Source of the DNA: Penium margaritaceum
Taxonomy: Eukaryota > Streptophyta > Zygnematophyceae > Desmidiales > Peniaceae
NCBI GenBank assembly: GCA_023375785.1
Contig: SZWC01006672.1
Span: 67,427 to 131,426 of the forward strand
DNA: 64,000 nucleotides
Direction of reading: 5' to 3'
Positions within the stretch are counted from its first letter, which is position 1. Every line of letters begins with the position of its first letter. The translations under genes were made by a program, and so were the position numbers. The notes under the pieces are model-generated. The model did no database searches. It saw only the letters and a program-made list of their open reading frames with translations, and was not told the DNA's origin. Shown here piece after piece: positions 12,301-23,588 of the stretch.

Positions 12301-14576
12301 ACTAGGGCTCAACTAGAGCGCAACTAGGGTACAACTAGGGTGCAACGAGGGCACATCTAGGGTGCAACTAGGGCATAGCTCGTGCCCAACTGAGATGCAA
12401 CTAAGGCGCAACTAGGGCGCAGGTACGGCGTATTTACAGCGCAAGTAGGGTGCAATTAGGGCGTAACAAGGGCACAACTAGGGCATAACTAGGATGGAAC
12501 TAGGCTTCAACTAAGGCGTAGCTAGTGCCCAGCTGATGCGCAACTAGGGTATTATTAGGGCGTAAATAGGGCGCAACTAGGGCGCAAGTAGGTCGCAAGT
12601 GGCGCAACTAGGGTACAACTAGGGCACAACTAGGGCGCAACTAGGACATAGCTAGTTTCCAACTTAGGCGCAACTACGGTGCAACTAGTGTGCAACTAGG
12701 GCGGAAAAAGAATGCAACTAGGGCACACAAAGGATGTAACTAAGGCATAAATAGGAGATATCAAGGGTCCAAGTAGGGCACGACTAGGATGCAAGTATGG
12801 CGTAACTTAGGCGCAAGTAGGACGCAACTAGGATGCAACTAGGACGTAGCTATTGTCCAATAGAAGGGCAACTAAGGTGTAAGTAGGGTGCAACTAGGAC
12901 CCAAGAAGGGAGAAACTAGGGTGTAACTAGGGTGGACCTATGGCGCAACTAGGGTACAAGTAGGGCGCAAAAAGGGTACAACTAGGTCGCAACTAGGATG
13001 CAACTGGGGTGCAGCTAGGGTGCAAGTAGGGCGCAAGTTAGCACACGTAGGGCACAACTAGGGCAAAAATGGGATGCAACTAGGGCAAATGTAGTGTGAG
13101 ATTTGCCATTTATTATAAGTAGGGTGCAAATACGACACAAATAGGGTACAACTAGTACACAACTAGGGCGCAACGAGGCTACAAGTAGGGCGCAAGTAGG
13201 ATATAACTAGGGCGCAACTAGGGCACAACTAGGGCACAAGTAGGGCGCAACTAGGACACATCTAGGGCACAGCTAGGGTGTAACTAAGGCATAGCTAGTG
13301 ACCAACTAGGACGTAACTAGGGCGCAACTAGGGCGCAAGTCGGGCACAAATAGAGTGCAAGTAGGACGCAACTAGGGAGCAACTAGAGCGTATGAAGGAT
13401 GTTACTAGAACGCAACTAGGACGCAAGTAGGGTGCAAGTAGGGCGCAGCTAGTACCAACAAGGTAGGGCAGGAGCCAACTAGGATGCTACTTGGACACAA
13501 CTGGGACGTAACAAGGGTGTAAGTAGGGCACAACAAAGGTGCAACTCGGACGCATCTAGGGAACAACTAGTGTGCAAGAAGGGCGCAAGTAGGGCACAAC
13601 TAGGGTGTAACTAGGGTGCAACTAGGGCGTAACTAGGACGCAAGTCGGGTGCAAGTACGATGTAAGTACGGTACCAATAGGGGGGTAACTATGGCGCAAC
13701 TAGGATAAAAGTGAACACAATTAGGACGCAAGTAGGATGTAACTAGGGCACAATTAGGATGCAACTAGAACCTAAGTACGGTGCAAGTAGTGTACAACTA
13801 GGACGCAACAAGGATACAATTAGGGCGCGACTAGGGTACAACTAAGGCGCAACTAGGGCGTAGCTAGTGTCCAACTGATGCGCAACTAGGGCGCAACTAG
13901 GGCGCGACTAGGGCACAACTACGGTGCAAGTAGGACGCAAATACGGTGTTAGTAGGGTGTAACTAGGGCGCAACTAGGGTGCAACTAACATGCAACTAGG
14001 GTCCATCTAGGGCGTAACTAGGACGTAACTAGGGCATTGGTAGTGCCCATTAGATGCGCAACTAGGGTACAAGTAGGGTGCAAGAAGGGCACAATAGGGA
14101 TAAAATTAGGGTGCAAGTAGGGTGTAAGTATGGGGAAAGAAGGGCAGAACTAGGGCGTAACGAAGGTGCAACAAGGACGCAAGTAGGAAGCAACTAGGAG
14201 GCAAATAGGACGTAACTAGGGCATAAGTAGGGTGCAACTAGGGCTCAACTAGGGCCAACTAGGGTGCAAGTAGGGTGCAACTAGGACGTAACTAGGGTGT
14301 AACTAGGACGCAAGTAGGGATCAAGTAAGGCGCAAGTAGGGTGCAATTAGGGTGTAACTAAGCAACAACTAGGGTACAAGTAGGGCACAAGTAGAGCACA
14401 ATTTGGACACAACTAGCATGCAACTAGAGTGTAACTAGGGCGTAAGTGGGGTGCAAGTAGAGCTCAACTAGGATAGAACTAGGACGCAAGAAGTGTGCAA
14501 GTAGGACGTAACTAGGTAGTATCTAGGGCTCAACTAGGACGCAAGTAGGAGACAAGTATGACGCAAGTAGGGTGTT
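6387..14576. repeat. 11-bp satellite array, main part
   Basis: About 8.2 kb of degenerate 11-bp units (consensus near AACTAGGGCGC), roughly 740 copies. A recurrent variant pair of units, gtagctagtgt + ccaactgaggc, appears again and again, often 120-155 bp apart (for example near 6727, 6877, 7175, 7304, 8250, 8405 and 9268), which suggests amplification of a longer block. A short non-repeat sequence (gagatttgccatttattata) interrupts it near 13096. Because 11 is not a multiple of 3, open stretches translate in every frame as 11-residue Leu/Ala/Pro/Cys-rich repeats; I do not regard these as genes. Confidence 0.95.
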
Positions 14577-16300
14577 AACTGTGTTTTGTTCATCCACCAG
14601 AGGAAGAAAAGAATGGCAGGCCTATGGTCAAGACTTTGGGAGTGAGGTCGGCGAATAATCCACCAGCAGTCCGCTGAGGCGAAAAAACCCAATTGGTACA
14701 GTTTGAATGAGGGAAGCAACGAGGCACGGGGAGAACAATCGGGTGGATATTGTCATCCAACCAGAACAACAAGGTTTGAAAAAAAGCAGCCCGAGGCTCG
14801 TGTGATAGCAACATAGTCGCGCCAAGCCTTGGACAGTGGAGGAGGGATCAAAGCGCCTTATCTCCAAGGTTGTTTGATGTACAGGCCGCGCCATTCTGAA
14901 GGGGCATAGGAGAGCGGTGCAAGAAGGGAATAAAAAAGTGAAAATCTGGGAAGAGGAGATTGTTGACTGACCGACGAACCGATTGACGCTAACAAAGCGG
15001 AGACAAGGAGAGTCGGTGAGGTTGTCGCTGATCGATGAGCTTATCAACTGACGCACGTACCGAGCTTGCCTCCACGTCCAAGCCTATTATCTCGCGGGCA
15101 ACAATTAGTAATTGGGACCGGTCCTCACCTTGGCGAGTTCTCGCCTTGCGAGCCTCTGCAGCGATTTCAGTACCTGTCAGCAAGGCTGTGAGATTGCTGC
15201 CCCTCATTTGACCCAGACCGTTGAGCAGGACACGTATCCTATCTCATGACAGGTTAGAGAATAAACTTAGTTAAGTATGTATTTGTATGTGTGTGTGTGT
15301 GTGTGTGAGTGTGAGACCTACCTTCGCATGGGAAGGCCACTTCCAGAGGAACAAATTACCAAGCCATCATGGCTGGGTCCTGAGTTCCCAATAGAACATC
15401 AGGCACCCCACACGAGAAGGGATGCACAAGAGTCTCCAGTGGCTTTAATCGCCATCTGCAGCTGTTGCAATAAACCACACTGTCTGGGTATTCCCACGGT
15501 CTTGAGCGTGATGCAATGGTCGCATTACTCCGTCGACAGAGTAGTGGAGTAGTTCTGGTAGCCATGGCTACGGAGGGTTCCTCGTGCAACGAGCCCCGAC
15601 TGGTGGAAAGGTGGCAGGATGTCGCGTGCGACGTCGGATGCCCGGCTGCAAAAGTAACTAAAAATGAACCGAGGCCTATCGAGCTTACCAGCGATATCAG
15701 CAGGAGCTTCATCGCCTGCTGGAAGAGGGTCTTGTGTGAGCCAACTCCCGCGCGAGCCGTCATGCAGGTCCCCTTACACTATACCGTGTTGTTCTACGGG
15801 AGATCGACTGGCTGATTGCTAATCATACCGTCGTCTTGCAAAGGCAGGCTCGGGTGGATCATCCATCGGCAAAAGAAGTCTACGGTTTGCGTTTTTTTGC
15901 TAGGTGATGTTTAGGGGAATAGTTGTGTCACTGGAGATGGCTTGTTTTCTTGTGTGTTTGGAAAGTTGACCTGAGACTAGTATGATTGATTGCTCAATCA
16001 CTCTTCTATTGATGTAAAACCCACTCTCAGTCCTAGATCCATTCATACTTCTGGTGAAAGATCATCCGTATAGGTCTCACGTAAATGTGAATATACGTTG
16101 AAAGAACCAAGTGGCGTGATATGGTGTTTTGTTACAGTTTGTGGTGAGTCATCCTCTGCAGGATGAGAGGAAATGTGCAATTTATTCCTCCACACTAATC
16201 CAATTGATTATCCATCGAGTGAAAATTGTGAGAATTGAAGACGATGTAAAGATCCGGAAGATACTAGTTACGTCCGATTGACGGTGAATTGTGGCACAAA
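14577..16300. other. Stretch with no recognised gene
   Basis: Non-satellite sequence between the array and the gag-like region. The longest frame is a 142-codon minus-strand frame at 14628-15056 with no family I recognise. The 15950-16140 part (gttgacctgagactag..., ...tgttttgttacagtttgtggtgag) has the look of an LTR end followed by a leader, which would suit the retroelement remains downstream. No matching second LTR was found in the window. Confidence 0.4.
15285..15314. repeat. (GT)n microsatellite
   Basis: A run of about ten to twelve GT dinucleotides, with small interruptions at both ends (tatttgtatgtg and gagtgtgag). Confidence 0.9.
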
Positions 16301-17990
16301 GTTATCGAAAGTGATGAGGTATTGTATTAGCAATGAATCATAGAATAGACCTGCGGGGATAGTGCTGCTTGACCCACAACAGAGAGAAAATCCTCACATG
16401 CTATTAGACCCAGCTTCGGCCGATGGCGAAAAAGGGTATAACAGTGTTGACGATGAGATGAGCATGGACTCACTTGTTTTCTGTGACGAGTGTGACAGGT
16501 ACCTTCAGGCCAGTCTAACAAGCAATGTAGAGAGGGTTGGCGAACATCTCATCGACCAGACGAATTCTGAGTGTGGTCAATAATCGGCTCGTCAAGTCCA
16601 CCAAAAGGCGGCAACGAAGGCAGGCGTACCCCTCAGCAGCCACAAACCGCGCACAACTGGTGACCCATCAAACGCATCTAGGCATTCGATCGTCAACAGA
16701 TCATTCACCTGCATGACACGTTGGCTCCGCGACTGGGTGTGTACCTAGGACAAATACGCCCCACATGATCCATTGCAGGAGGTAACCGGAAACTGCAAGA
16801 TGAGGCGGGCCAGTAGCATTCAGCGCTACGAGGAGAGGAGCCCAAACATTCACCTGGGATTGGACCCTACATTTGAATGTGAGCCGGTGCACAATCCATC
16901 CCCGCACCTGTACAACAAGGATGACAATATATAACCTGAAGAAGAAGAGCTATTCCATCTCCAATGCATCGAGGAACCCCGTGAGTTGAAGGCAACTTGA
17001 TGAACGCGCCTCACGGAAGGAATCAATGATGGACTGGATGATGGTCGGGCAGACCAGCATGACAAAATCCATGAACAAGATGGTTCTATGCACCTGGAAG
17101 ATTACACCTCGGACGCGAGCGAGGATCGTACCAGAGATGAAGAGCTCATTTTGCTCTGGGAGATCATCACGCTAGACAGAATGACCTTGTACAAGGCCGA
17201 GGACATGATGCGCCTACAAAACGTGACACGGTGCCTCCAGTTCTCCACGCCAAGGAAGCCGTCTTCAACTCCCTCTCTCACAGGCACAAAGGAACACGTA
17301 GATCAGGATGAATAGGGTGACGCTGACAACGTATCGCTGGATCATCCTTTGGAGCAGGCCATACACGCCTTGTACCAGGCAGTCTCCTTCAGCGGACGAG
17401 ACTCTCCATCTCGACGTACTTTCAATCCACGACAACCAGCGCCTGAGAGCGGCATACTCTCACCTCAGGCCAGGAGGGCCTCAGAAGCCGTAGAGCACCA
17501 AGATGTTGGAGGTCCATAACATGAGAAGCCCACGGTGCATTCGCAACACCTAGAAGCGATGCCGACTACCCTTCAGGAGCAGAACCTCTTAAGGATCCCT
17601 CAACCTAGGTGGACATCCTTTGACCATGTCGGACTGCGCAGGAGGGATATTCCTTCCAAAGCGACAGTTACATGTCTTGTAAGATGGGAATGCAGGAGCC
17701 AGTGCCCGTTTTTACTAGAAAATGACGCCCATCAATTGTCCTTTAGACTATGCATACTGTGTTCACAAGAAAATTGGCCATGTCACCGTCTTGTCAAGCA
17801 AGCAACACGATGGTCGCTCCAATCATAAGACGACTTCGGCCATAATCCTAAGCAAGTGCATGGCTAACCGGCCAACAGCGACAATCCGTGGCTCATGGCG
17901 GCAAGCAATATGCCATACGAGTGTAGGTAAGTTGAACACGACAGTACATTGCAATTTACGGACTGGGAGGGACTAATGAAGGACGCATTC
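16301..17990 (+). other. Coding-like remains upstream of the Gag ORF, unrecognised
   Basis: Several plus-strand open frames of 60-97 codons (16362-16583, 17088-17315, 17308-17493, 17535-17828) have protein-like, acidic composition, with no domain I recognise. Their position just before a Gag ORF on the same strand suggests the 5' part of the same retroelement. This is inference. Confidence 0.3.
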
Positions 17991-18001
17991 AGCCAAGCGG
18001 A

Positions 18002-18856
18002 GTGGACATGGCTTCATCAGCCACCACAAGAACAGTTGGCCTGGCACAAGCATATCGATCTCACCTGGGTGCTCCGGATCGAGCACAGGTGCAAGTGATG
18101 CTGACGCAGAAGCTGACCTCGAATACGATAGCGAAAGCTTCTTACATCCTCCTAAATCTTGACGTCTTCAAGGGAGAACCAGCGGAGGACCCGGCCATGT
18201 GGCTATCAAAATTGGGCACGTGCCTTGACTATGGGCTTTTGTCTCTTGACTATATTCTGCTCGTAGTACACCTAGCACTACAGGGAAAGGCTTTAGAATG
18301 GTTTACTCCAAAGAACAGCAGTGATCGTTTGCGGTGTTTGATAACCTGGCAAAAGCAGATGACCAAGCGCTTTGACCCAATGAGCTTAGAAGAAACAAAA
18401 CTACAGATTTGCACCATTCGCATGAATGCAGGTGACAATATCAAGTTACACAATGACAAGATCACAAGGATTTCCACACGTTACATCGACATACCCCTAC
18501 ATATGATGAAGGAGTATTGCCATGACTCCCTTGTACCGGCAATAGCCAACATGTTGGACCTACGTCGCTTTGACACCTTGGATGTATTGAAAGAAGAAGC
18601 AGATTATCAGCAACAGGAGGTCAAACTCAAGGTAACACGGGAGGAATCAGCCCCAAAGGCACACGTGGCACCTACTATACGCATGTCCACCGGAGCTTCG
18701 ATACCTAATCTGATGAATCTATACAACTATCCACCAGGGATTTGCTATGGATGTGGACAGTTTATCCACAGGCATAAAGATTGCCCTAATCCCGCCCTAT
18801 GTATGGGGGTAATCCAAGGGGCACCCAATATCAAGGATGCAATTCTGGTGGGATAG
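18002..18856 (+). CDS. Gag-like protein of a gypsy-type LTR retrotransposon
   Basis: A 284-residue open frame. Residues about 55-200 fit the retrotransposon Gag (capsid-like) family: 'FKGEPAEDPAMWLSKL' near residues 57-72, 'LQGKALEWF' near 91-99, then a W-K-Q-x-F-style helix and 'MTKRFDP'. Near residues 248-261 lies a zinc knuckle, CYGCGQFIHRHKDC, with C-x2-C-x4-H-x4-C spacing, which binds nucleic acid in Gag proteins. The family packages element RNA into virus-like particles in the cytoplasm. No protease, RT or integrase of the same type is readable downstream, so this is a fossil part of a larger broken element. Gypsy-type rather than copia-type is judged from the Gag pattern; moderately sure. 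Confidence 0.75.
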   Translation: MDMASSATTRTVGLAQAYRSHLGAPDRAQVQVMLTQKLTSNTIAKASYILLNLDVFKGEPAEDPAMWLSKLGTCLDYGLLSLDYILLVVHLALQGKALEWFTPKNSSDRLRCLITWQKQMTKRFDPMSLEETKLQICTIRMNAGDNIKLHNDKITRISTRYIDIPLHMMKEYCHDSLVPAIANMLDLRRFDTLDVLKEEADYQQQEVKLKVTREESAPKAHVAPTIRMSTGASIPNLMNLYNYPPGICYGCGQFIHRHKDCPNPALCMGVIQGAPNIKDAILVG

Positions 18857-20758
18857 TACGTCCCAATACTAGGCAGGCTGTTGGGCCCAACGTAACTGCC
18901 CGTATTACCGGCCAAGCTGGTGATGGACCAGAACAGTAGAAGGCCTATGCCCAGCAGAGGAGGACAGAGGAAGCAACAGCTTCAAGCCAGCTATCAACAT
19001 CGGATACTCCTGCACGCAATGTCAAACTTGGTATTGCTCCACCCAGAGAGACAACAACGGAGATCCCACCAACAGCCGCGGAGTGGGAACTTGTGATAGT
19101 GGCCAAAGCACAAGGGGTGGAAGGATGGTCAATGAAAGAAAGGAATGAATGCATGCAAAAATTCAATGAACAGTAGGAGAAGGCCAAGGCTGACCTCCAC
19201 ACCTGTGTCGAGGCCTGCTCGGTGCGACTACCATGTCAGATTGCGGCCGCACCACCAATACCTCCAGCAAAACCTGACATGCGACCATCCAGGGGCCCAA
19301 CACCTCCCTGTTGCAAAGCGGTCACTTTTGTTCCTCAACCAAATTCCAGCCTCCTCACCTCCTTCCAAGGCCCCTTTCAAAAATTGTCCTTGGGAGATGA
19401 CCTAGCAACTGATGTTTGGTGGTTCTTCGACCGGACCCACCTGGTGCTACCCTGGATGGAGGTCCTCACCCATCTACCGGGGCAAATTATACAATTGGAG
19501 GCTTTCTTTGTTGAGATCAACGCAACAAGTGGTCCATCTGGTTGGCGTTTGGAATGGTGGCTTGAGTCCGAGGGCCACCCCATGAAGGATGATCATGTTG
19601 ATCACACTTGACAAATCATCCATAAGGACATTAACGAAAGGGCTCTTATATGGCGCCCGGCAACATTGATCTGCCAACCACAGCCAGAGTATGTGTACAC
19701 AGTCATTTTGTGTTTTATCTAGATTTCCAGTGTAAAATTCACCACAGTCGTTTACACATGAGCTACGCACACAATTGTCACAAATGCGCGTCATCCGTCA
19801 ACTCGATTGGTTGAATCTAATACAATGGACCAAATATTGCTTTTACACCGTGGCAGGTAAATCATGTAATCAAAGGGTCAAATCGACTTATTTCTGATTA
19901 AGGTCAGAAATGTCCATTGGAGCCTACTGGTAAGATTTACAAAACATCAACCTATGACTACCTCTTTGCGAACAATTGGAAGACACCGTGTGACGTAATT
20001 ATTATGCTTGAGGGAAAATGCATGACGCTCCATGATGACAGGGTACCCTTGTATGTCCCGCATGGTTTTGACGCCCATAAGGTGCTACCTCAGCAAGAGG
20101 ATCGATTGCCCTTTGGACAAGCGACCTACACCATCAAACCAAGCCATGTAGACGGTCAATGTGTTGGCTCACAATTCACTCGTGTGGTCGCTGACGTACC
20201 AGATACGTCTACCCATAGTAGCGACTCCCCGCCGGAGAATCATGCACCAGATCAACCGGCATAGCACGCATGTGCCCTCGCCCAGCTCAACTCATCGGTG
20301 AAAACTTCAAAAGACGTCGTCATTCTGCATGAAAACATCTCTGAAAGTCTGCAAGTGACCGACGGTGCTTCCTCTGCACATCAGCATCACCATGCGTTGG
20401 ACTTCCCATTTGCCATTGGATGTCCACGGCAGGACACTGGTCCCGTGCATCCGCCATGGATTTCCCGAGCGGAATGCCAACAACCTCGAAGGCAACCATC
20501 CGAATCCCATTTGCACATCACTCACGGCTCACTTTCTTGATCACTTTCAATCTGCAACAGCCACAATTTCACCTCCTCTAGTACCAGCAGCTCGCGCACA
20601 CTACACGCATAGAGCCAAGCCACCCCTTGGCACACCAACAAAATAACATCCCTAGTGGCACGATACGAGTGGCTTCAGTAGAGTGAGCACATTACAAGTA
20701 CAACTCCACCATACGCGACAGAGAACTCACCACGGTCCCTCGCTATGAGGCCCATGCC
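18857..20758 (+). other. Decayed sequence after Gag, no recognised domain
   Basis: Plus-strand frames at 19222-19611 and 19917-20264 have protein-like composition but no motif I can name. They probably continue the retroelement remains. Nothing else is seen. Confidence 0.3.
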
Positions 20759-21673
20759 ATGGCGACACTCCTTATCATGGCAGAAGTTGAAGAACTACTT
20801 CAACGCTTGAGGATAGATGATCCATGCCCGGCGCCACCACCTTCACCGACCATGCCCGACCCCCACAGCAACAAAGTAGTGTGGCAGAGGTTTGCACTCT
20901 ACATCACCAAGAACCGCAATTGGACGGGAAGGGTGGAGAGGCTCTGGGAGGAGCATTGGTCATGGGCAGCCGTGCATAAGGAAGACATGCGCAGTGTGGC
21001 CAACAACCTGGTCAACACACGCAACACCCTCACTATATGCGATTTGGCTCGTGCCGCTTGTCAGCAGTGCGTGCACGAGCAGGAGGCTCACGCGTTAGCC
21101 ATCCAGCAGGAGCTCCAAGAAGTGTGAGCATTACAAGATGCGTAGAACGAGGCTGTAGACTATGGAGACGAGCCATCCGCAGCAAAAGGGCAGCATCTCA
21201 TCGCCTGATGCAGAGAGCTGGACAGGAATCTCCGGGCCACCCGTGCGGAGACAGTGCGACTCTCTGTAGGGCTGACAGAACCTGACGCCCAGCTACCAGG
21301 CCAGCAACAACTGTGAGATGAGTGTAAAGCGGATTGGGTGGCTGATTGTGCTCGGCTCCAGACACTATTCCACGACAAGGAGAGCATTCTTACTCTACGT
21401 ACTCAAGTCTCTCAAGAGTACCAAGCCCTATGTTTCCTAGTTGATTACGCAAAGAGCATCACCAATGAGCACAAACAACAACGACAGCAGCACCTCATCC
21501 GTGATGTGGGAGCGACATTCCTGGTCCGTGCCTTAGCGGGGCTCCAAGCAGAGTGCAAAGACTACCTGAAGGACCTGCAGCACCTGTATCCACTATATTT
21601 CTCCAACAATGCTGGTATTGCTACATTCCATTGTCTCCTACATTGCATGGTGGTTAATGACCGCATTGAGTAG
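20759..21673 (+). pseudogene. Unrecognised coiled-coil-like coding remains
   Basis: Two plus-strand open frames (20759-21127, 122 residues; 21338-21673, 111 residues) with similar character. Both are rich in Glu, Gln, Leu, Arg and Ala with heptad-like spacing (for example 'CVHEQEAHALAIQQELQEV'), which suggests coiled coil. Coding-like composition continues weakly towards 22200, where a Ser/Pro-rich stretch begins. I do not recognise the family. It lies between a Gag ORF and copia element E on the same strand, so it may be an extra ORF of a retroelement or a captured host gene fragment. Confidence 0.35.
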
Positions 21674-22404
21674 ACGTGGCCAAACATCCTCCTTTTCTTA
21701 GCATGGAGCTTCTGCCAATGGTATGAGGCATTCCTCTGCTTTCTCTATCCACTTGACCTCTCACGCAGCCGCAGCGTACGGGCTTTCTGTTGCCTCCTCG
21801 AGTGGGCTATACTACACCGCTGACAAGGACGCCTCACGGAAATTTTACACCCTTTTGTTGAGCGTGGGATAGTCTTGCGGACAACCTATCAACATGTGGA
21901 AGCAGACAGGCCGGATCATGCGAGGTTGGCTGCTCCCTTCCTGGTCCGCACTTCTGAACCGGGAGAGGGCATGGCGTTCCGCGTGCTGATGCGCTAGCTC
22001 CACAGCAGGATGGTTGGATCACCATCCTCTTCAGCCCGATCAAGATCTAGCGTTGCTGCCTCACCTCATGGCCTCGATGACCCATATCGCGCCGACCAAT
22101 TGTACTCACACGCAGCTATGCTCCTAGCAAGCAATCTCCCTGCCTCTCCTACTGACGAGGACACTCATCTCACTGATCCAATCCCTCCTCCGTTGACCCC
22201 ACGGGCTGCTGCAAGTTTGATACCCTCGACAAAAACGTTGCCTCCGGTGCATCGTCTGTCGGCTTCTCTCTCTCCCCCACTCTCTTCCCCTGCTACCCGG
22301 AGTAAGACCCTGATTGCACTCCCAGTCTTTGGACCCCTTCCTCCACCTCTCTCCCCTTTTTCTTCCCAACCCTCCCAGAATGCTGCCCGGCCCATGTCTG
22401 GCTG

Positions 22405-22830
22405 CTCCTGAAAGCTCTCTATGGACTGAAACAAGCACCAAGATGTTGGAATAAGGAGATCAAACAAACCCTAGGCAAAGGAGGGTTCATTCAAAGGACG
22501 TCAGATCCCTCTGTTTTCCTTTGCTGGATGAGTGAGGGACCTGTTCTCATTGTTGATGTGGACGACTTGCTCATTCTCTCTCCCTCGCTCAATCTTGTAA
22601 CTCACACCAAAGCACTACTCACTGCACACTACCGCATGACAGACCTGGGAGAGGCGCATAACTTTCTGGGTATGACCATCACACGAGACCGAAAGGCACG
22701 CACTCTCTCCCTTCATCAAGGAAGGTTCATTGTACAAGTCACAGTAGGTTTTGCACATCTTGTCTAGCATCTTCCATTACACTGCACACCCATGAGCCCA
22801 GATGTCTATGCACATCTCCTTGATGCAAAC
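22405..22830 (+). pseudogene. Copia element E, RT part
   Basis: Contains the copia RT core motifs 'LKALYGLKQAP' and 'VDVDDLLIL', then 'DLGEAHNFLGMTI' typical of RVT_2. This is the fossil part left of the insertion of element A. Confidence 0.85.
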
Positions 22831-23569
22831 TGTTGGATCTGGAGGAGAGAGGGAGCCTTGGAGCAGCGAGCATGTGTGATTGGAAGGGCATCACTTGTGC
22901 TGAAGAATGGTTGTTCAATCACTCAAAATGATGGAGTACATATAGAGCTAGAGCTTGGGCAAGTCAGCCCTCTCACAAGCCACACCACTTAGCCATGGAG
23001 GCTAAGGCTCACACACTAGAATCCATAATCTCATACAAGGGAGGAAATCAGCCTAGCAATCAGGCTGACCACTCACACACGACCTAGAGAGCTAGAGAAT
23101 GCTCTCATGCCACACTCCTAGTGGTCACATAACCCACAAACCCATGGAGAATCGCCATGTGTCCATGGCTAGCACACAAGGATCTCACCTCACCTAAAAA
23201 GCAAGGAGAGGTACCTTTATCCTAGTCAGCACACTCTGACAAGGCAATCCTAAGACCAAGGACCTTTTTGGATATTCCTCCCATCAGGTCCTGACCCTGG
23301 ACCTCTTGCCTTTTTCTTTTCTCAGGCTAAGGCATGGAGCCATCACCCATGCCCACCCAGACATCGACGGTCCATGACCCCCGAAACTTCGAAAATTCAT
23401 ATCTCCCAATCCGACCGTTGGATCAGCCTCAAACTTGGACCGTAGACATTTTGCCACATGATCTTTCCAATGGTGAAGTTGGATTGGCGATCGGAGCAGG
23501 CATCTGGTACTTTCCAGGAACTTGCTCCTGTGGACCTGAAATTTGAGCCGGATGGCTCCCTTTCCAACA
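22831..23569 (-). repeat. 3' LTR of element A
   Basis: 739 bp, TGTTGG...CCAACA as read on plus. It adjoins the RNase H end of the minus-strand coding region. It contains a plus-strand (antisense) open frame of 70 codons at 23334-23546 that recurs in all LTR-A copies in the window. Confidence 0.93.
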
Positions 23570-23588
23570 ATCTCCCACTTTGCCGCAG

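Noticed and set aside
1866-14576. CRISPR-like or telomere-like nature of the 11-bp array (it contains TAGGG)
   Set aside because: There are no spacers, the units are head to tail, and the period is 11 rather than the 7 of TTTAGGG; a satellite explains it.
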